This document shows positions 8,558-17,253 of a stretch of 64,000 bases of DNA, piece by piece; positions within the stretch are counted from its first letter, which is position 1; each line of letters begins with the position of its first letter. The notes under the pieces were generated by a model that worked only from the letters and a program-made list of their open reading frames with translations, was not told where the DNA came from and did no database searches. Source of the DNA: Halomonas faecis. GTDB taxonomy: Bacteria > Pseudomonadota > Gammaproteobacteria > Pseudomonadales > Halomonadaceae. The stretch covers positions 124,001 through 188,000 of the forward strand of contig NZ_JAACZO010000058.1 of NCBI RefSeq assembly GCF_010993975.1. The letters are read 5' to 3'. The position numbers and the translations under genes were made by a program.

Positions 8558-9241
8558 TCAGTCCATGACGTCCAGCAGCTCGATCTCGAAGATCAGCGTT
8601 TCATTGGGGCCGATGGGGCCCTGTCCCTGAGCGCCGTAGCCGAGCTCGGGGGGAATGAACAGCTTCCAGGTGTCGCCGACCTGCATCATCGGCAGTGCTT
8701 CCTGCCACCCCTCGATGACCTGGTTGACACGGAAGGTGATCGCCTCGCCGCGGTCGTGGGAGCTGTCGAAGACGGTGCCGTCCACCAGCGAGCCTTCATA
8801 GTGTACCTCGACGGTAGAGGTGGTATCGGGGGAGGGGCCGTCGCCAGATTCCAGCACTTCATACTGCAGGCCGGACTGCGTGACCTGAACGCCCTCATGT
8901 TCGGCGTTTTCCTCCAGGAATGCCTCACCCTCGGCCTGGTTGCGCTCGGCGAGGACTTCCGACTCGGCCTGGCGTGCGGCCATGGCTTCCTCCTGGAAGC
9001 GGCTCAACGCCTCGCTCATCGCCTCGTTGTCCATGGCCAGTTCGTTGTCTTCGATGACGTCTCGGATGCCCTCGGCGAACGCATCGACGTCGAGGTCGGC
9101 GAAGTCCTGGGCGATGCTCTGCCCATAGGCCACGCCCAGGCTGTAGCTCAACCGCTCGTCGTCGCTTTCCGGCGCGGCGCTGGCCAATTGTCCCGTCAGC
9201 GTCAGTGCGGCCGCACAGGCAGTCGTCAGCAGTGTCTTCAT
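8558..9241 (-). CDS. FKBP-type peptidyl-prolyl isomerase, exported
   Basis: A 227-residue protein with a signal peptide (about 1-22, ending ASA), an N-terminal helical dimerisation domain of the FkpA/Mip kind containing LSYSLGVAYGQ, and a C-terminal FKBP domain with VEVHYEGSLVDGTVFDSS, FRVNQVIEGWQEALPMM and IPPELGYGAQG. It helps fold envelope proteins in the periplasm. The ATG at 9241 was chosen for its signal peptide and the GAGGA site upstream. It follows the tea operon in the same direction, but a 13-bp hairpin separates them. Confidence 0.92.
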   Translation of the reverse strand: MKTLLTTACAAALTLTGQLASAAPESDDERLSYSLGVAYGQSIAQDFADLDVDAFAEGIRDVIEDNELAMDNEAMSEALSRFQEEAMAARQAESEVLAERNQAEGEAFLEENAEHEGVQVTQSGLQYEVLESGDGPSPDTTSTVEVHYEGSLVDGTVFDSSHDRGEAITFRVNQVIEGWQEALPMMQVGDTWKLFIPPELGYGAQGQGPIGPNETLIFEIELLDVMD

Positions 9242-9312
9242 GCAAGCATCCTCGTAGAGTCCAGGGGCGAGCTCGCTTTGTCTGCAGCGGCCCCGATTGC
9301 CAATCACTCGCG

Positions 9313-9341
9313 GCATCGGCCCGCCAATGGCGGGCCGATGC
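9313..9341 (-). terminator. 13-bp perfect hairpin after teaD
   Basis: GCATCGGCCCGCC and GGCGGGCCGATGC pair perfectly with a three-base loop. It lies 51 bases beyond the teaD stop and before the FKBP gene start. There is no T-tract, but the very strong stem makes it the likely 3' end of the tea operon mRNA. Confidence 0.55.
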
Positions 9342-9391
9342 ACGGTTCATCGGACTCTATCAGGGCGGATAACGTTCCGCACGCTCGGGCG

Positions 9392-9835
9392 TCAGACCAC
9401 CAGAGTCGGGCAGTGGGCCGATCCGGCAACGCGCTGGGCGACGCTGCCCAGCAGCAGGCTCTTTTCGCCATTGGTGCCCTGGGCGCCGATCACGATAAGG
9501 TCGCACTCGCGCTTGCGGGCGAAGCGCACGATGGTTCGTGACGGTCGCCCCCCCTTGACGAAGGCACGTACCTTGCTTTGTTCGGCGCCCAGCTCTACGG
9601 CCTCGTTCTTGGAATGCACCGCGACCTCGGTGGCGTACTCTTTGAGGGCGTCGTCGGGAATGTCCAGTTTGTCCGGGCGCACCATGGAAAGCGAGGCCTC
9701 GAGCAGACTGTGGTGCTTGAACACGCACAGGATGTAGAGCTCTGCCCCGGTCAGCATCTGCAGGCCAACGGCCTTCTGCAGGGCCTTCAGTGCCCCCTTG
9801 GAACCATCCACCGGTACCAGTATGCGATTGAACAT
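9392..9835 (-). CDS. teaD: Universal stress protein TeaD of ectoine transporter
   Basis: A 147-residue UspA-fold protein opening [19 protein letters not shown], with the nucleotide-binding G-2x-G-9x-G(S/T) loop in [22 protein letters not shown], so ATP binding is expected. It is the last gene of the teaABCD cluster and starts 24 bases after teaC. In Halomonas elongata the equivalent protein binds ATP and negatively regulates ectoine uptake; that role is carried over by synteny. AGGAG precedes the ATG. Confidence 0.88.
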   Translation of the reverse strand: MFNRILVPVDGSKGALKALQKAVGLQMLTGAELYILCVFKHHSLLEASLSMVRPDKLDIPDDALKEYATEVAVHSKNEAVELGAEQSKVRAFVKGGRPSRTIVRFARKRECDLIVIGAQGTNGEKSLLLGSVAQRVAGSAHCPTLVV

Positions 9836-9859
9836 CGGCTTGCTCCTGAGGTGGCTGGG

Positions 9860-11143
9860 TTAGGCATAGGCGAGATCGCGCAGAAAGAGCGCAATCTGCG
9901 GGAACATGATCAACAGTGCCGCGGCCAGCACCAGGATGAAGATGAAGGGTGGCGTTCCCTTGATCACGTCCAGGTAGGGCCGTTTGAAGATGGCGATGGC
10001 GGTGAAGATATCACAGCCAAAGGGCGGCGTTGCCGAACCGATCGCCACCTGCAGGGTGATCAGGATGCCCACCAGCACCGGGTCGAGGCTAGTGGCTTCG
10101 ACGGCCGGAGCGAAGATCGGCGTCAGCACCAGGATGACGACGATGGGGTCGACGAACATGCAGGCCACGAAGAAGGCGATGCAGATGGCGATCAGCACGC
10201 CCGTGGGACCGGCCTCTTGGATGCCGACCGCGGCCAGGATCTCCTGTGGAATCTGGGCGAAGGAGATGATCCAGGAGAAGCCGTTGCCGACGGCGACCAG
10301 AATGAACACCACGGCGGTGATCAAACCGGTGGACTTGGCGATGGCGTAGATGTCGGCGGCCTTCAGCGAACGGAAGATGACGAATTCCAGGACGATCGCA
10401 TAGAGCACGCAGGCGGCGGCCGCCTCGGTGGGGCTGAAGATGCCGCCATAGATGCCGCCCACGATGATCACCGGAAAGCCCAGTGGCCAGAGGGCGTCGC
10501 GCACCGACAGGGCACGGGTGCGCCAGGTCGAGCGTGGCTCGGTGGGCACGTCCTTGACGATGGCGTAGATCACGCAGTAGGTGGCGAACATCAGCAGGAT
10601 CAGCAGCCCGGGACCGATGCCGGCGATGAACAGTTCGCCGATGGAAGTGCCCGAGATGACGCCGTAGATGATCATGCCGATGCTTGGCGGGATCAGGAAG
10701 GCGATGTCGCTGGCGTTGATGATCAGTGCCAGGGTGAAGGAGTCGGAGTAGCCGGCCTTGAGCATCTTGGGGCGTAGCGGCGAGCCGATGGCGACCACCG
10801 TGGCCTGGGTCGAGCCGGAGACGGCACCGAACAGGGTACAGGAAGCCGCGGTACTGACCGCCAGGCCGCCCTTAACGTGGCCGATGAAGGACATGACCAT
10901 GTTGATGAGGCGTTCGGCGGACTGTCCGCGGGTCATGATATCGGCGGCGAGGATGAACATGGGCACGGCGATCAGCGAGGCTGGGCGAATGCCCGCCATC
11001 ATCTGCTGGATCAGGGTATCCATCTGCCCCAGACCGTTGAACATCATGAAAAAGCCGATCACTGCAGCGGTGATCAGCGGGATCATCATCGGAAAGCCCA
11101 GCAGCAGCAGGGCGATCATCGTGGTGACCATTATCGTCGTCAT
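9860..11143 (-). CDS. teaC: Ectoine TRAP transporter large permease TeaC
   Basis: A 427-residue DctM-family protein with about twelve membrane helices. It forms the sodium-coupled translocation channel for ectoine and hydroxyectoine. Family features include LFGAVSGSTQATVVAIG, SDIAFLIPPSIGMIIYGV, GGIFSPTEAAA and SATPPFGCDIFTA. It begins 30 bases after teaB and is followed by teaD. The length and order match the Halomonas elongata tea locus. Uptake of compatible solutes protects against osmotic stress and recovers leaked ectoine. Confidence 0.93.
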   Translation of the reverse strand: MTTIMVTTMIALLLLGFPMMIPLITAAVIGFFMMFNGLGQMDTLIQQMMAGIRPASLIAVPMFILAADIMTRGQSAERLINMVMSFIGHVKGGLAVSTAASCTLFGAVSGSTQATVVAIGSPLRPKMLKAGYSDSFTLALIINASDIAFLIPPSIGMIIYGVISGTSIGELFIAGIGPGLLILLMFATYCVIYAIVKDVPTEPRSTWRTRALSVRDALWPLGFPVIIVGGIYGGIFSPTEAAAACVLYAIVLEFVIFRSLKAADIYAIAKSTGLITAVVFILVAVGNGFSWIISFAQIPQEILAAVGIQEAGPTGVLIAICIAFFVACMFVDPIVVILVLTPIFAPAVEATSLDPVLVGILITLQVAIGSATPPFGCDIFTAIAIFKRPYLDVIKGTPPFIFILVLAAALLIMFPQIALFLRDLAYA

Positions 11144-11173
11144 GGTGAGTTCCCCCGGGCGCTGTGCCCTGCG

Positions 11174-11752
11174 TCAGACTTCCGTTTCCGTGTCCTTGTA
11201 GCCATCCAGCACGCCCGTCGACAGATAGACGTCCCGCGATGTCAGGTTCTTGATGGCGGTCAGCAGGTACTGGATGCCGGTGATCAGAAAGCCCAAGGGC
11301 ACCCAGACGTAGATGATCCAGATCGGCAGGCCCAGAGCGGGCAGTACGCGACCCTTGGAATAGAGATCGACGATGTAGACGATCGAGTAGTAGAGCAGGA
11401 AGAACATCACCAATGAGGTGAACAGCGAGATGACGATCATCAGGGCCTTGCGCCCGCCCACCGGTAGCGCATCGTAAATGGCCGACATGCGGATGTGGCG
11501 GCCGTGGCGTGCGGCGTAGCCGATGCCGGCGAAGGTGATCATGATGATCAGGATTCGGTTGATCTCACCGGAAAAGAAAATGCTGGAGCCGAACACGAAG
11601 CGGCCGACGACGTTGGCGATGGTGTTGGTGGCCATCAGCAGCACGCCCATGGCGAGTATCACTGACTCGAGCTTGCTGATGAAGGTATCGATGGTGCCGA
11701 GAAAGCCCGGGAGACCGGAGCGGTAGTGCTTTTCGGAGTCTTCTTCGGTCAT
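11174..11752 (-). CDS. teaB: Ectoine TRAP transporter small permease TeaB
   Basis: A 192-residue DctQ-family protein with four membrane helices (roughly 26-46, 60-80, 99-120 and 140-160 of the mature frame) and the conserved region [19 protein letters not shown] followed by [11 protein letters not shown]. It pairs with TeaC in the membrane. The ATG at 11752 ([12 protein letters not shown]) is taken because AGGAAG precedes it; 17 further in-frame residues upstream look spurious. A 204-base gap with hairpins separates it from teaA, unlike the tight teaB-teaC-teaD spacing. Confidence 0.92.
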   Translation of the reverse strand: MTEEDSEKHYRSGLPGFLGTIDTFISKLESVILAMGVLLMATNTIANVVGRFVFGSSIFFSGEINRILIIMITFAGIGYAARHGRHIRMSAIYDALPVGGRKALMIVISLFTSLVMFFLLYYSIVYIVDLYSKGRVLPALGLPIWIIYVWVPLGFLITGIQYLLTAIKNLTSRDVYLSTGVLDGYKDTETEV

Positions 11753-11832
11753 GGCGAATCTTCCTGTCAGCGAATGAGCGGCCATCGAAGCCCTGGCCAT
11801 CATCAGGGTATCGGGCTCTGGGATGCAGAGCG

Positions 11833-11865
11833 GCGTTGAGTCTCAACGCTCAATGGACGTTGAGC
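11833..11865 (-). promoter_or_regulatory. Three-copy heptamer with alternative hairpins in teaA-teaB gap
   Basis: On the plus strand CGTTGAG occurs at 11834-11840 and 11858-11864, with its complement CTCAACG between them at 11842-11848. The middle copy can pair with either flanking copy, giving mutually exclusive structures. It lies in the transcribed gap between teaA and teaB, downstream of the hairpin at 11912-11935, and could tune permease expression or be an operator pair. Confidence 0.4.
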
Positions 11866-11911
11866 CACCTGCCTGCCCTGGCAGTGCGGTAGAGCACCGC
11901 TTGAAACAAGT

Positions 11912-11935
11912 CGGGGGCAGCGAGTGCTGCCCCCG
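11912..11935 (-). terminator. Hairpin just after teaA, possible partial terminator
   Basis: CGGGGGCAGC and GCTGCCCCCG form a perfect 10-bp stem with a four-base loop, 21 bases beyond the teaA stop. A weak tail (acttgtttc) follows on the minus strand. Such structures after a binding protein gene often stabilise its mRNA and lower readthrough into the permease genes. Confidence 0.6.
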
Positions 11936-11956
11936 TGTGGTGGCGAAAAGTTCGCC

Positions 11957-12973
11957 TTACTCTTCGGTGACCGCTTCCAGGTCGGCCTTGAACTGCTCGA
12001 GCAGCGCGGCACCGTCTTCTTCGGTCATCTCGAGGAAGCGCTCCTCGACCTGTGGCGCACGTTCACGGAAGGTCTGGATTTGTTCGTCATCGAGACGCGT
12101 CACGGTGCACTCGTCGCAGGCTTCCATGATCTTGTCCAGCGACGCTTCGGCGAGCCCTTGGATGTGCTCGATGGTGTGGTCGTAGGCGGCTTCGGAGGCT
12201 TCGCGAATCAGCGTTTGATCTTCCTCGGACAGGCCGTCGAAGAAGTCCTTGTTGGCCATCATGGCGGTGGTGAACCAGCCATGGCCGGTGAAGGTCAGGT
12301 GCGGAGACACCTCGTACAGACCGCCGGACTCGATCCAGAAGATCGGGTTTTCCTGGCCGTCGAGGATGCCGGTCTGCAGGCCGCCGTAGACCTCGCCCCA
12401 GGGCAGCGGGGTGGGCGTGGCGCCGAAGGCGTTGTAGGTCTCCGACAGCAGCGGATTGGTCATCACGCGGATCTTCTTGTTGTCGAAGTCCTCGGGTGAG
12501 GTGACCGGTTCGTCGGCGGTGACCACCATCTCCCCTTCCGGGTACATCTGGAGCAGCTCCAGACCGTGCTCGGCGTAGAGCTCGGGGAACATTTCGTTGA
12601 TGGCCTTGCTCTCGTCGAAGAACTCGAGAACCGTCTCCATGTCGGTCGGCATCAGATACGGAATGAAGAAGATCTGCGCAGCCGGAATCAAGGAGCCGGT
12701 GAAGCCGGGCGACTGGTTGACGAACTGCAGGATACCGTTCTGGGTCTGCTCCATGATGTCGTCGGATTCGCCCAGTTCGCCGAAGCGGTAGACCTGAACG
12801 GAGTGATCGGAGTTGTCTTCGATGTGCTCCTTGAAGGCGTAGGCGAACACGTCCTGAACGTCACCTTCGAATTCCTCATGCGCATAGCGCCACTCGGCAG
12901 CCTGCACGGCACCGGTCATGCCGAACAGCAGGGCGCCGACACTGGCAGCGGTCAACAGCTTGGTTGCCTTCAT
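11957..12973 (-). CDS. teaA: Ectoine-binding TRAP solute receptor TeaA
   Basis: A 338-residue periplasmic DctP-family receptor with a signal peptide (about 1-24, ending VQA). The mature protein begins AEWRYAHEEFEGDVQDVFA and contains YRFGELGESDDIMEQTQNG, NQSPGFTGSLIPAAQIFFIP, TNPLLSETYNAFGATPTPLP, GLQTGILDGQENPIFWIES and HGWFTTAMMANKDF. These segments match the Halomonas elongata TeaA sequence as I remember it, so ectoine specificity is well supported, not just TRAP membership. The start is fixed by AAGGAG before ATG at 12973. It is the first gene of the teaABCD cluster; osmotic induction is known for the homologue but not visible here. Confidence 0.95.
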   Translation of the reverse strand: MKATKLLTAASVGALLFGMTGAVQAAEWRYAHEEFEGDVQDVFAYAFKEHIEDNSDHSVQVYRFGELGESDDIMEQTQNGILQFVNQSPGFTGSLIPAAQIFFIPYLMPTDMETVLEFFDESKAINEMFPELYAEHGLELLQMYPEGEMVVTADEPVTSPEDFDNKKIRVMTNPLLSETYNAFGATPTPLPWGEVYGGLQTGILDGQENPIFWIESGGLYEVSPHLTFTGHGWFTTAMMANKDFFDGLSEEDQTLIREASEAAYDHTIEHIQGLAEASLDKIMEACDECTVTRLDDEQIQTFRERAPQVEERFLEMTEEDGAALLEQFKADLEAVTEE

Positions 12974-13060
12974 TCTTGTGTTCTCCTTGCAGGTTGGAGC
13001 CCGAAAAACCTCAGCGTCCTCAGGCATCTTGATCAGCACGATGGCTGGACAGGTAATTTC

Positions 13061-13089
13061 AGGCTAGCGTGGCCCCTATGGAGGGTCAA
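13061..13089 (-). promoter_or_regulatory. Candidate promoter of tea operon
   Basis: On the minus strand TTGACC (13084-13089) and TAGCCT (13061-13066) are separated by 17 bases. The -10 match is poor and the -35 overlaps the end of the upstream gene. An osmotically controlled promoter is expected here, so the position is plausible but weak. Confidence 0.3.
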
Positions 13090-13639
13090 GCCGGCTTTCC
13101 AGGGTTTGCAGGGCCATAAGTTGCGATTTTTTCTGCACTTGCCAACGCGCCGCCAACGTTGAAGACAATGATGCGGGCGGCTGGGGAAGAGGTTCGAGGT
13201 GTGTCGTGCGCTCGCTGAGGCGCTGGAGCTCGGTCAGGACGTGGCATTCGGCGGCGAGTTCGGCACGCTTGATGTTGTGGCGGACTCCCGCAACGCCGGC
13301 ATCGCCGTGCGCCTGGGCCTTGAGTCTCCGGCGCAGGGTGCGCAGCGGTCGGGTGACCTCTCGCTGCCAGCGGTGCAGCTCGGCGAGTTCCGGTGTCTCG
13401 CTAGCGAGTCGTGCGCCGTGATGGTATAGCCAGGCGTGCCACAACACTTCGCAGACGTCGAGTCCGGCATCGTCCTGCAGGGTGAGGCAGGCTGCTTCGA
13501 CCCCCTCGCGAGCATACAGGGCCAGGGCGAAGTCGATGAGCGGCATATCGCACAGACGGCTGCGCAGTCCCTCGCCCCATGCGGTAGAATCGTGTGCCTC
13601 GCTCGGGCGGCGGCTGCCTCGTTGGCCGTTTCCCGTCAT
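13076..13639 (-). CDS. TIGR02444 family protein
   Basis: A 187-residue soluble protein. The core resembles the TIGR02444 family: DFALALYAREGVEAACLTLQ, then DVCEVLWHAWL, then ELHRWQREVTRPLRTLRRRLK. The family has no assigned function but often sits beside a YheS-type ABC-F gene, as here. ATG at 13639 has AAGGA upstream; another Met inside the protein (MPLIDFALALYARE) would give a shorter form closer to the family core, so the first 31 residues are uncertain. The start lies only 31 bases from the divergent ABC-F start. Confidence 0.72.
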   Translation of the reverse strand: MTGNGQRGSRRPSEAHDSTAWGEGLRSRLCDMPLIDFALALYAREGVEAACLTLQDDAGLDVCEVLWHAWLYHHGARLASETPELAELHRWQREVTRPLRTLRRRLKAQAHGDAGVAGVRHNIKRAELAAECHVLTELQRLSERTTHLEPLPQPPASLSSTLAARWQVQKKSQLMALQTLESRLDPP

Positions 13640-13670
13640 CGCTTCATCCTTCATGACGCGCGGAGCCTGC

Positions 13671-15620
13671 ATGATTGCACTACGCCAGGTCACCCTGCAA
13701 CGCGGCACCCAGCGCCTGCTGGAGGGCGCCGACCTGACCCTGCACGCCGGCCACAAGGCGGGCATCGTCGGTGTCAACGGCACCGGCAAGTCGAGTCTGT
13801 TCCAACTGCTGCTGGGTGAGCTGGCCACGGATCGCGGTGAGATCGAAATGAGCGGCGGGCAGCGCATCGCCCACATGGCCCAGGAGGTTGCGTCTCTCGA
13901 CCGCCCCATCGTCGACTACGTGCTCGACGGTGATCGCGAGCTGCGAGCCACCGAGGCTGCGCTGGCCGAGGCTCAGGCGGCGGGCAATGCTCACCGCGAG
14001 GCGGAGCTGCACGGTGCGATCGAGGCGCTGGATGGCTACAGCGCGCCAGCCCGCGCCGCTCAACTGCTGGTCGGCCTGGGTTTCACTCAGGCCGACCTCG
14101 TCCGCCCCCTATCGGACTTCTCCGGCGGCTGGCGTATGCGCGTGGGGTTGGCTCGCACGCTGTTCATGCCCTCGGATCTGCTGCTGCTCGACGAGCCTAC
14201 CAACCACCTGGACCTCGATGCCCTGCTATGGCTCGAGCAGTGGCTGATTCGTTATCCGGGGACGCTGCTGCTGATCTCCCACGACCGCGACTTTCTCGAT
14301 GCGGTGTGCGATCACATCGTGCATTTCGACCGCCAGTCGCTGGTCCTCTACCGTGGCAACTACTCCACCTTCGAACGCACCCGTGCCGAGAAGCTGGCGC
14401 TGCAGCAGGCCGAGGCTGCCAAGCAGCAGGCGCGGCGCGAGGAGATCGAGCGCTTCGTCGCGCGGTTCCGCTACAAGGCGACCAAGGCACGCCAGGCACA
14501 GAGCCGGCTCAAGATGCTCGAGCGCATGGGCGATATCGCCGTGGCCCATGCCGACTCGCCCTTCCATTTCACCATTCCCTCGTCGGACAAGACCTCCCAT
14601 CCGCTGCTGGTGCTCGACGAGGCGCGGCTGGGTTATCGCGATGACGCAGGTCATGAGACGGTCCAGCTGGACGATGTCAAAGTGACGCTGCTGCCCGGCC
14701 AGCGCATCGGCCTGTTGGGGCCCAACGGGGCTGGCAAGTCGACGCTGATCAAGTCTCTGACCGGTGAGCTACCACTGCTTTCGGGGAAGCGCGTGGCCGG
14801 CGAGCATCTGGCCATCGGCTACTTCGCCCAGCATCAGCTCGAGAGCCTCGATCTGGCGGCGACGCCCTTTCAGCACGTGCAGCGTCTCTCGCCCACGGCA
14901 GCCGACTTGGATATCCGCAACTTCCTGGGTGGATTCGGCTTCCACGGCGATGACGCCTTCGCTGCAGTGGCTCGTTTTTCCGGCGGCGAAAAGGCGCGCC
15001 TGGCACTGGCACTGGTGGCCTGGCAGAAGCCTAACCTGCTGTTGCTCGACGAACCGACTAACCACCTCGATCTGGAGATGCGCGAGGCGCTCACCGAAGC
15101 GTTGACGAGCTTCGAGGGGACGGTGATCCTGGTCTCCCACGACCGTCACCTGCTGCGTGCCACCGTCGACGAGTTCTGGCGGGTGGCCGACCACTGCGTC
15201 GAGGCCTTCGACGGCGATCTGGAAGACTACCGTGCCTGGCTCAAGGCACGGCTGGAGGGCGAGCGCCGCGAGGCCCGTGCCGAGAAGAGCGACCGCAAGG
15301 CCGAGAGCCAAGCTCCCAAGGAGGATCGCAAGACCGCACGCCGTGCCGCCGCCGAGCTGCGCGAACGGCTGCGCCCGCTCAAGAAGGCGCGCGACCGGGC
15401 CGAACGCGCCATGGACGAGGTCCAGGCCGAACTCGCCGCCGTGGAGGAGGCGCTGGCCGACGCCGAGCTCTACACCGACACGGCGCGCAAGGGCGAGCTC
15501 ACCGAGCGCCTGGCCCGCCAGGGCGAACTCAAGTCGCGGCTGGAGGCGCTGGAGGCTGACTGGCTGACCGCCGAGGAGACACTGGAGGCGATGGAGACCG
15601 AGCTGCAGGGTAACGCTTAG
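13671..15620 (+). CDS. ABC-F ATPase, YheS type
   Basis: A 649-residue soluble protein with two ABC domains and no membrane segment, as in ABC-F proteins that act on the ribosome. Domain 1 has GVNGTGKSS and FSGGWRMR; domain 2 has GPNGAGKST and FSGGEKAR, each followed by LLLDEPTNHLDL. The linker is the charged arm typical of the family (about 235-300). The C-terminal region (about 540-640) is a highly charged coiled coil. Size and ends fit E. coli YheS better than Uup or EttA. The ATG at 13671 replaces a longer frame that runs antisense through the neighbouring gene. Confidence 0.9.
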   Translation: MIALRQVTLQRGTQRLLEGADLTLHAGHKAGIVGVNGTGKSSLFQLLLGELATDRGEIEMSGGQRIAHMAQEVASLDRPIVDYVLDGDRELRATEAALAEAQAAGNAHREAELHGAIEALDGYSAPARAAQLLVGLGFTQADLVRPLSDFSGGWRMRVGLARTLFMPSDLLLLDEPTNHLDLDALLWLEQWLIRYPGTLLLISHDRDFLDAVCDHIVHFDRQSLVLYRGNYSTFERTRAEKLALQQAEAAKQQARREEIERFVARFRYKATKARQAQSRLKMLERMGDIAVAHADSPFHFTIPSSDKTSHPLLVLDEARLGYRDDAGHETVQLDDVKVTLLPGQRIGLLGPNGAGKSTLIKSLTGELPLLSGKRVAGEHLAIGYFAQHQLESLDLAATPFQHVQRLSPTAADLDIRNFLGGFGFHGDDAFAAVARFSGGEKARLALALVAWQKPNLLLLDEPTNHLDLEMREALTEALTSFEGTVILVSHDRHLLRATVDEFWRVADHCVEAFDGDLEDYRAWLKARLEGERREARAEKSDRKAESQAPKEDRKTARRAAAELRERLRPLKKARDRAERAMDEVQAELAAVEEALADAELYTDTARKGELTERLARQGELKSRLEALEADWLTAEETLEAMETELQGNA

Positions 15621-15691
15621 CCATGCTGACATCGCGGCTTTTCCGGCGACAGGTCCGCGCGGGGGCGCTGTGAATCCCTCCCTGCACGCTA

Positions 15692-15713
15692 CTTCTTCCT
15701 TCCCTGGAAGAAG
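15692..15713 (+). terminator. Hairpin after YheS-type gene
   Basis: CTTCTTCC and GGAAGAAG pair perfectly around a six-base loop, 71 bases after the ABC-F stop. No U-tract follows (acccccg), so it is only a possible 3' end. Confidence 0.35.
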
Positions 15714-15774
15714 ACCCCCGCTTCGACCTATCCCCGGCGCCGCTCGCGTCAGGCGTCAGCCGCTATCCTCCTGA

Positions 15775-15830
15775 GGTGCTCGGTGCTCGGTGCTCGGTGC
15801 TCGGTGCTCGGTGCTCGGTGCTCGGTGCTT
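15775..15830. repeat. Tandem heptamer array (GGTGCTC)x7 plus GGTGCTT
   Basis: Seven exact head-to-tail copies of GGTGCTC and one GGTGCTT cover 56 bases. The array is non-coding as far as I can see and touches the stop codon of the minus-strand dtd gene at 15831. Unit number is likely to vary by slippage. Confidence 0.9.
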
Positions 15831-16268
15831 TCAGCTTTCCAGCAGAAACGTTACCGGTCCGTCGTTGATCAGTTCGACCTGCATGTTGGCCGCGAACTCG
15901 CCGCTCGCCACCTGCGTCCAGGCGGCCCGGGCCCTCTCCAGCAGGTAGTGGAAGAGCCGTTCGCCCTCGGCGGGCGGGGCGGCGCTGGAGAAGCTGGGCC
16001 GCAGCCCCTTGCGGGTATCGGCGGCCAGAGTGAACTGCGATACCAGCAACAGGCCACCGTCCACTTGTTGCAGATTCAGGTTCATCTTGTCGTCGGCATC
16101 GGCGAACACCCGGTAGTGCAACAGCTTGTGCAGAAGCTTGTCGGCGGCGGCTTCGTCGTCGCCCTTCTCGATGCCGATAAGGGCCAGTAGGCCTCGTTCG
16201 ATGCGGCCGGTCTCACGGCCATCGACCGTCACGCTGGCATGACTAACCCGTTGGATCAGGGCGCGCAT
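15831..16268 (-). CDS. dtd: D-aminoacyl-tRNA deacylase
   Basis: Hydrolyses D-amino acids (and glycine) wrongly attached to tRNA. The 145-residue protein starts [17 protein letters not shown] and carries the two active-site motifs SQFTL (in [12 protein letters not shown]) and the C-terminal [11 protein letters not shown] with GPVT, which form the chiral cross-dimer site. The length is normal. GGAGGGA precedes the ATG at 16268. The stop codon directly abuts the tandem heptamer array. Confidence 0.96.
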   Translation of the reverse strand: MRALIQRVSHASVTVDGRETGRIERGLLALIGIEKGDDEAAADKLLHKLLHYRVFADADDKMNLNLQQVDGGLLLVSQFTLAADTRKGLRPSFSSAAPPAEGERLFHYLLERARAAWTQVASGEFAANMQVELINDGPVTFLLES

Positions 16269-16325
16269 GGCGGGCTTCCCTCCGTGTGGCGAAAGCGCCG
16301 AGGGTAGCACGCGGGTCGGGAGCTC

Positions 16326-17171
16326 TCACCAGGCGCGACACAGCATGATGTCGCAATGGGGCTCGGTGAGCAGCGCCTCGGTGATATGGCTCTGACGGCC
16401 CAACTGGCCGCGGCTGCCCAGCGCCAGCAGATCCGGGGGGTGGCGGCGCAGGCGAGTCAGCAGCACCTCGAGGGGCTCGCCCTGCTCCAGCACCAGTTCC
16501 AGTTCGGGCACGTCGTCGAGCTCGCCCATCAGTTGGTCGATCTCGCGTTCCAGCTGGTTACGCAGGCGCCCGACTTCACGATCGCGCCAGCGGGCATAGT
16601 CGCCCTGGGAGCCCAGCTCGCGTTCGCCGGGAATGTCCCAGGCATGCAGCAGGGTCAGGCGAGCGTCGGGGAATCGCTTGAGGGCCTCGCGCAGGGTGTG
16701 GCGGCAAGCCAGCGAGAAATCCACCGGCACCAGGATGTCTTCCCAGTCACGGCTGGCCGGCTGACTGACCGATAGCACGGGGCAAGGGGCACTGCGCAGC
16801 ACCCTGGCCAGCGTGGTGCCGGCCACCAGGTCGGGCTGGCCGCGCTTGCGGTGGGAGCCCAGCACGATCATGTCCACCTCGCGGTCGTGTGCCTCACGAA
16901 CGATCTCGGCATAGGGGGCGCCAGCCACCGTTTGCAGCAGAGTGCGCGGCTCGGGAAGGGCATAGTCTTCGCGGATGTCAGTCAGAGTGGCCTGCATGTC
17001 GGCGACCACGGCATCCTCCAGGTCGTGTAGCACGCGATGGGGCAGGTAGGGGTCGAGTACGTGGACGACATCGAGGCGCGCGCCGTTCTCGGTGGCCAGG
17101 CGAATGGCGCGGGCGAAGGCGGCACGGTTCTCGGCGGACAGGTCGCAGGCGAAGAGCAGGGTCTGGGTCAT
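16326..17171 (-). CDS. Tandem-domain universal stress protein (UspE-like)
   Basis: A 281-residue cytoplasmic protein with two Usp domains. The first opens MTQTLLFACDLSAENRAAF and ends with IVLGSHRKRG and SAPCPVLSV; the second opens DILVPVDFSLACRHTLREA and ends LLALGSRGQLGRQSHITEALL. The second domain's glycine loop GSRGQLG fits nucleotide binding; the first is less canonical. Such proteins respond to starvation or stress, but the specific role is unknown. GGGAGGGAG precedes the ATG. It is a single gene between dtd and thiD. Confidence 0.88.
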   Translation of the reverse strand: MTQTLLFACDLSAENRAAFARAIRLATENGARLDVVHVLDPYLPHRVLHDLEDAVVADMQATLTDIREDYALPEPRTLLQTVAGAPYAEIVREAHDREVDMIVLGSHRKRGQPDLVAGTTLARVLRSAPCPVLSVSQPASRDWEDILVPVDFSLACRHTLREALKRFPDARLTLLHAWDIPGERELGSQGDYARWRDREVGRLRNQLEREIDQLMGELDDVPELELVLEQGEPLEVLLTRLRRHPPDLLALGSRGQLGRQSHITEALLTEPHCDIMLCRAW

Positions 17172-17253
17172 TGTGACTCCCTCCCATGTCGGATGATCCC
17201 GGCGGGACAGTCTCAGCATGGGCGGGGAGGGGCGGCACTGCAAGCTTGCGGGA

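Noticed and set aside
9578..10777. Long plus-strand frame opposite teaC (399 codons)
   Set aside because: Protein is Gly/Asp/His/Gln-rich shadow sequence with no membrane or enzyme motif; the minus-strand TRAP genes are clear.
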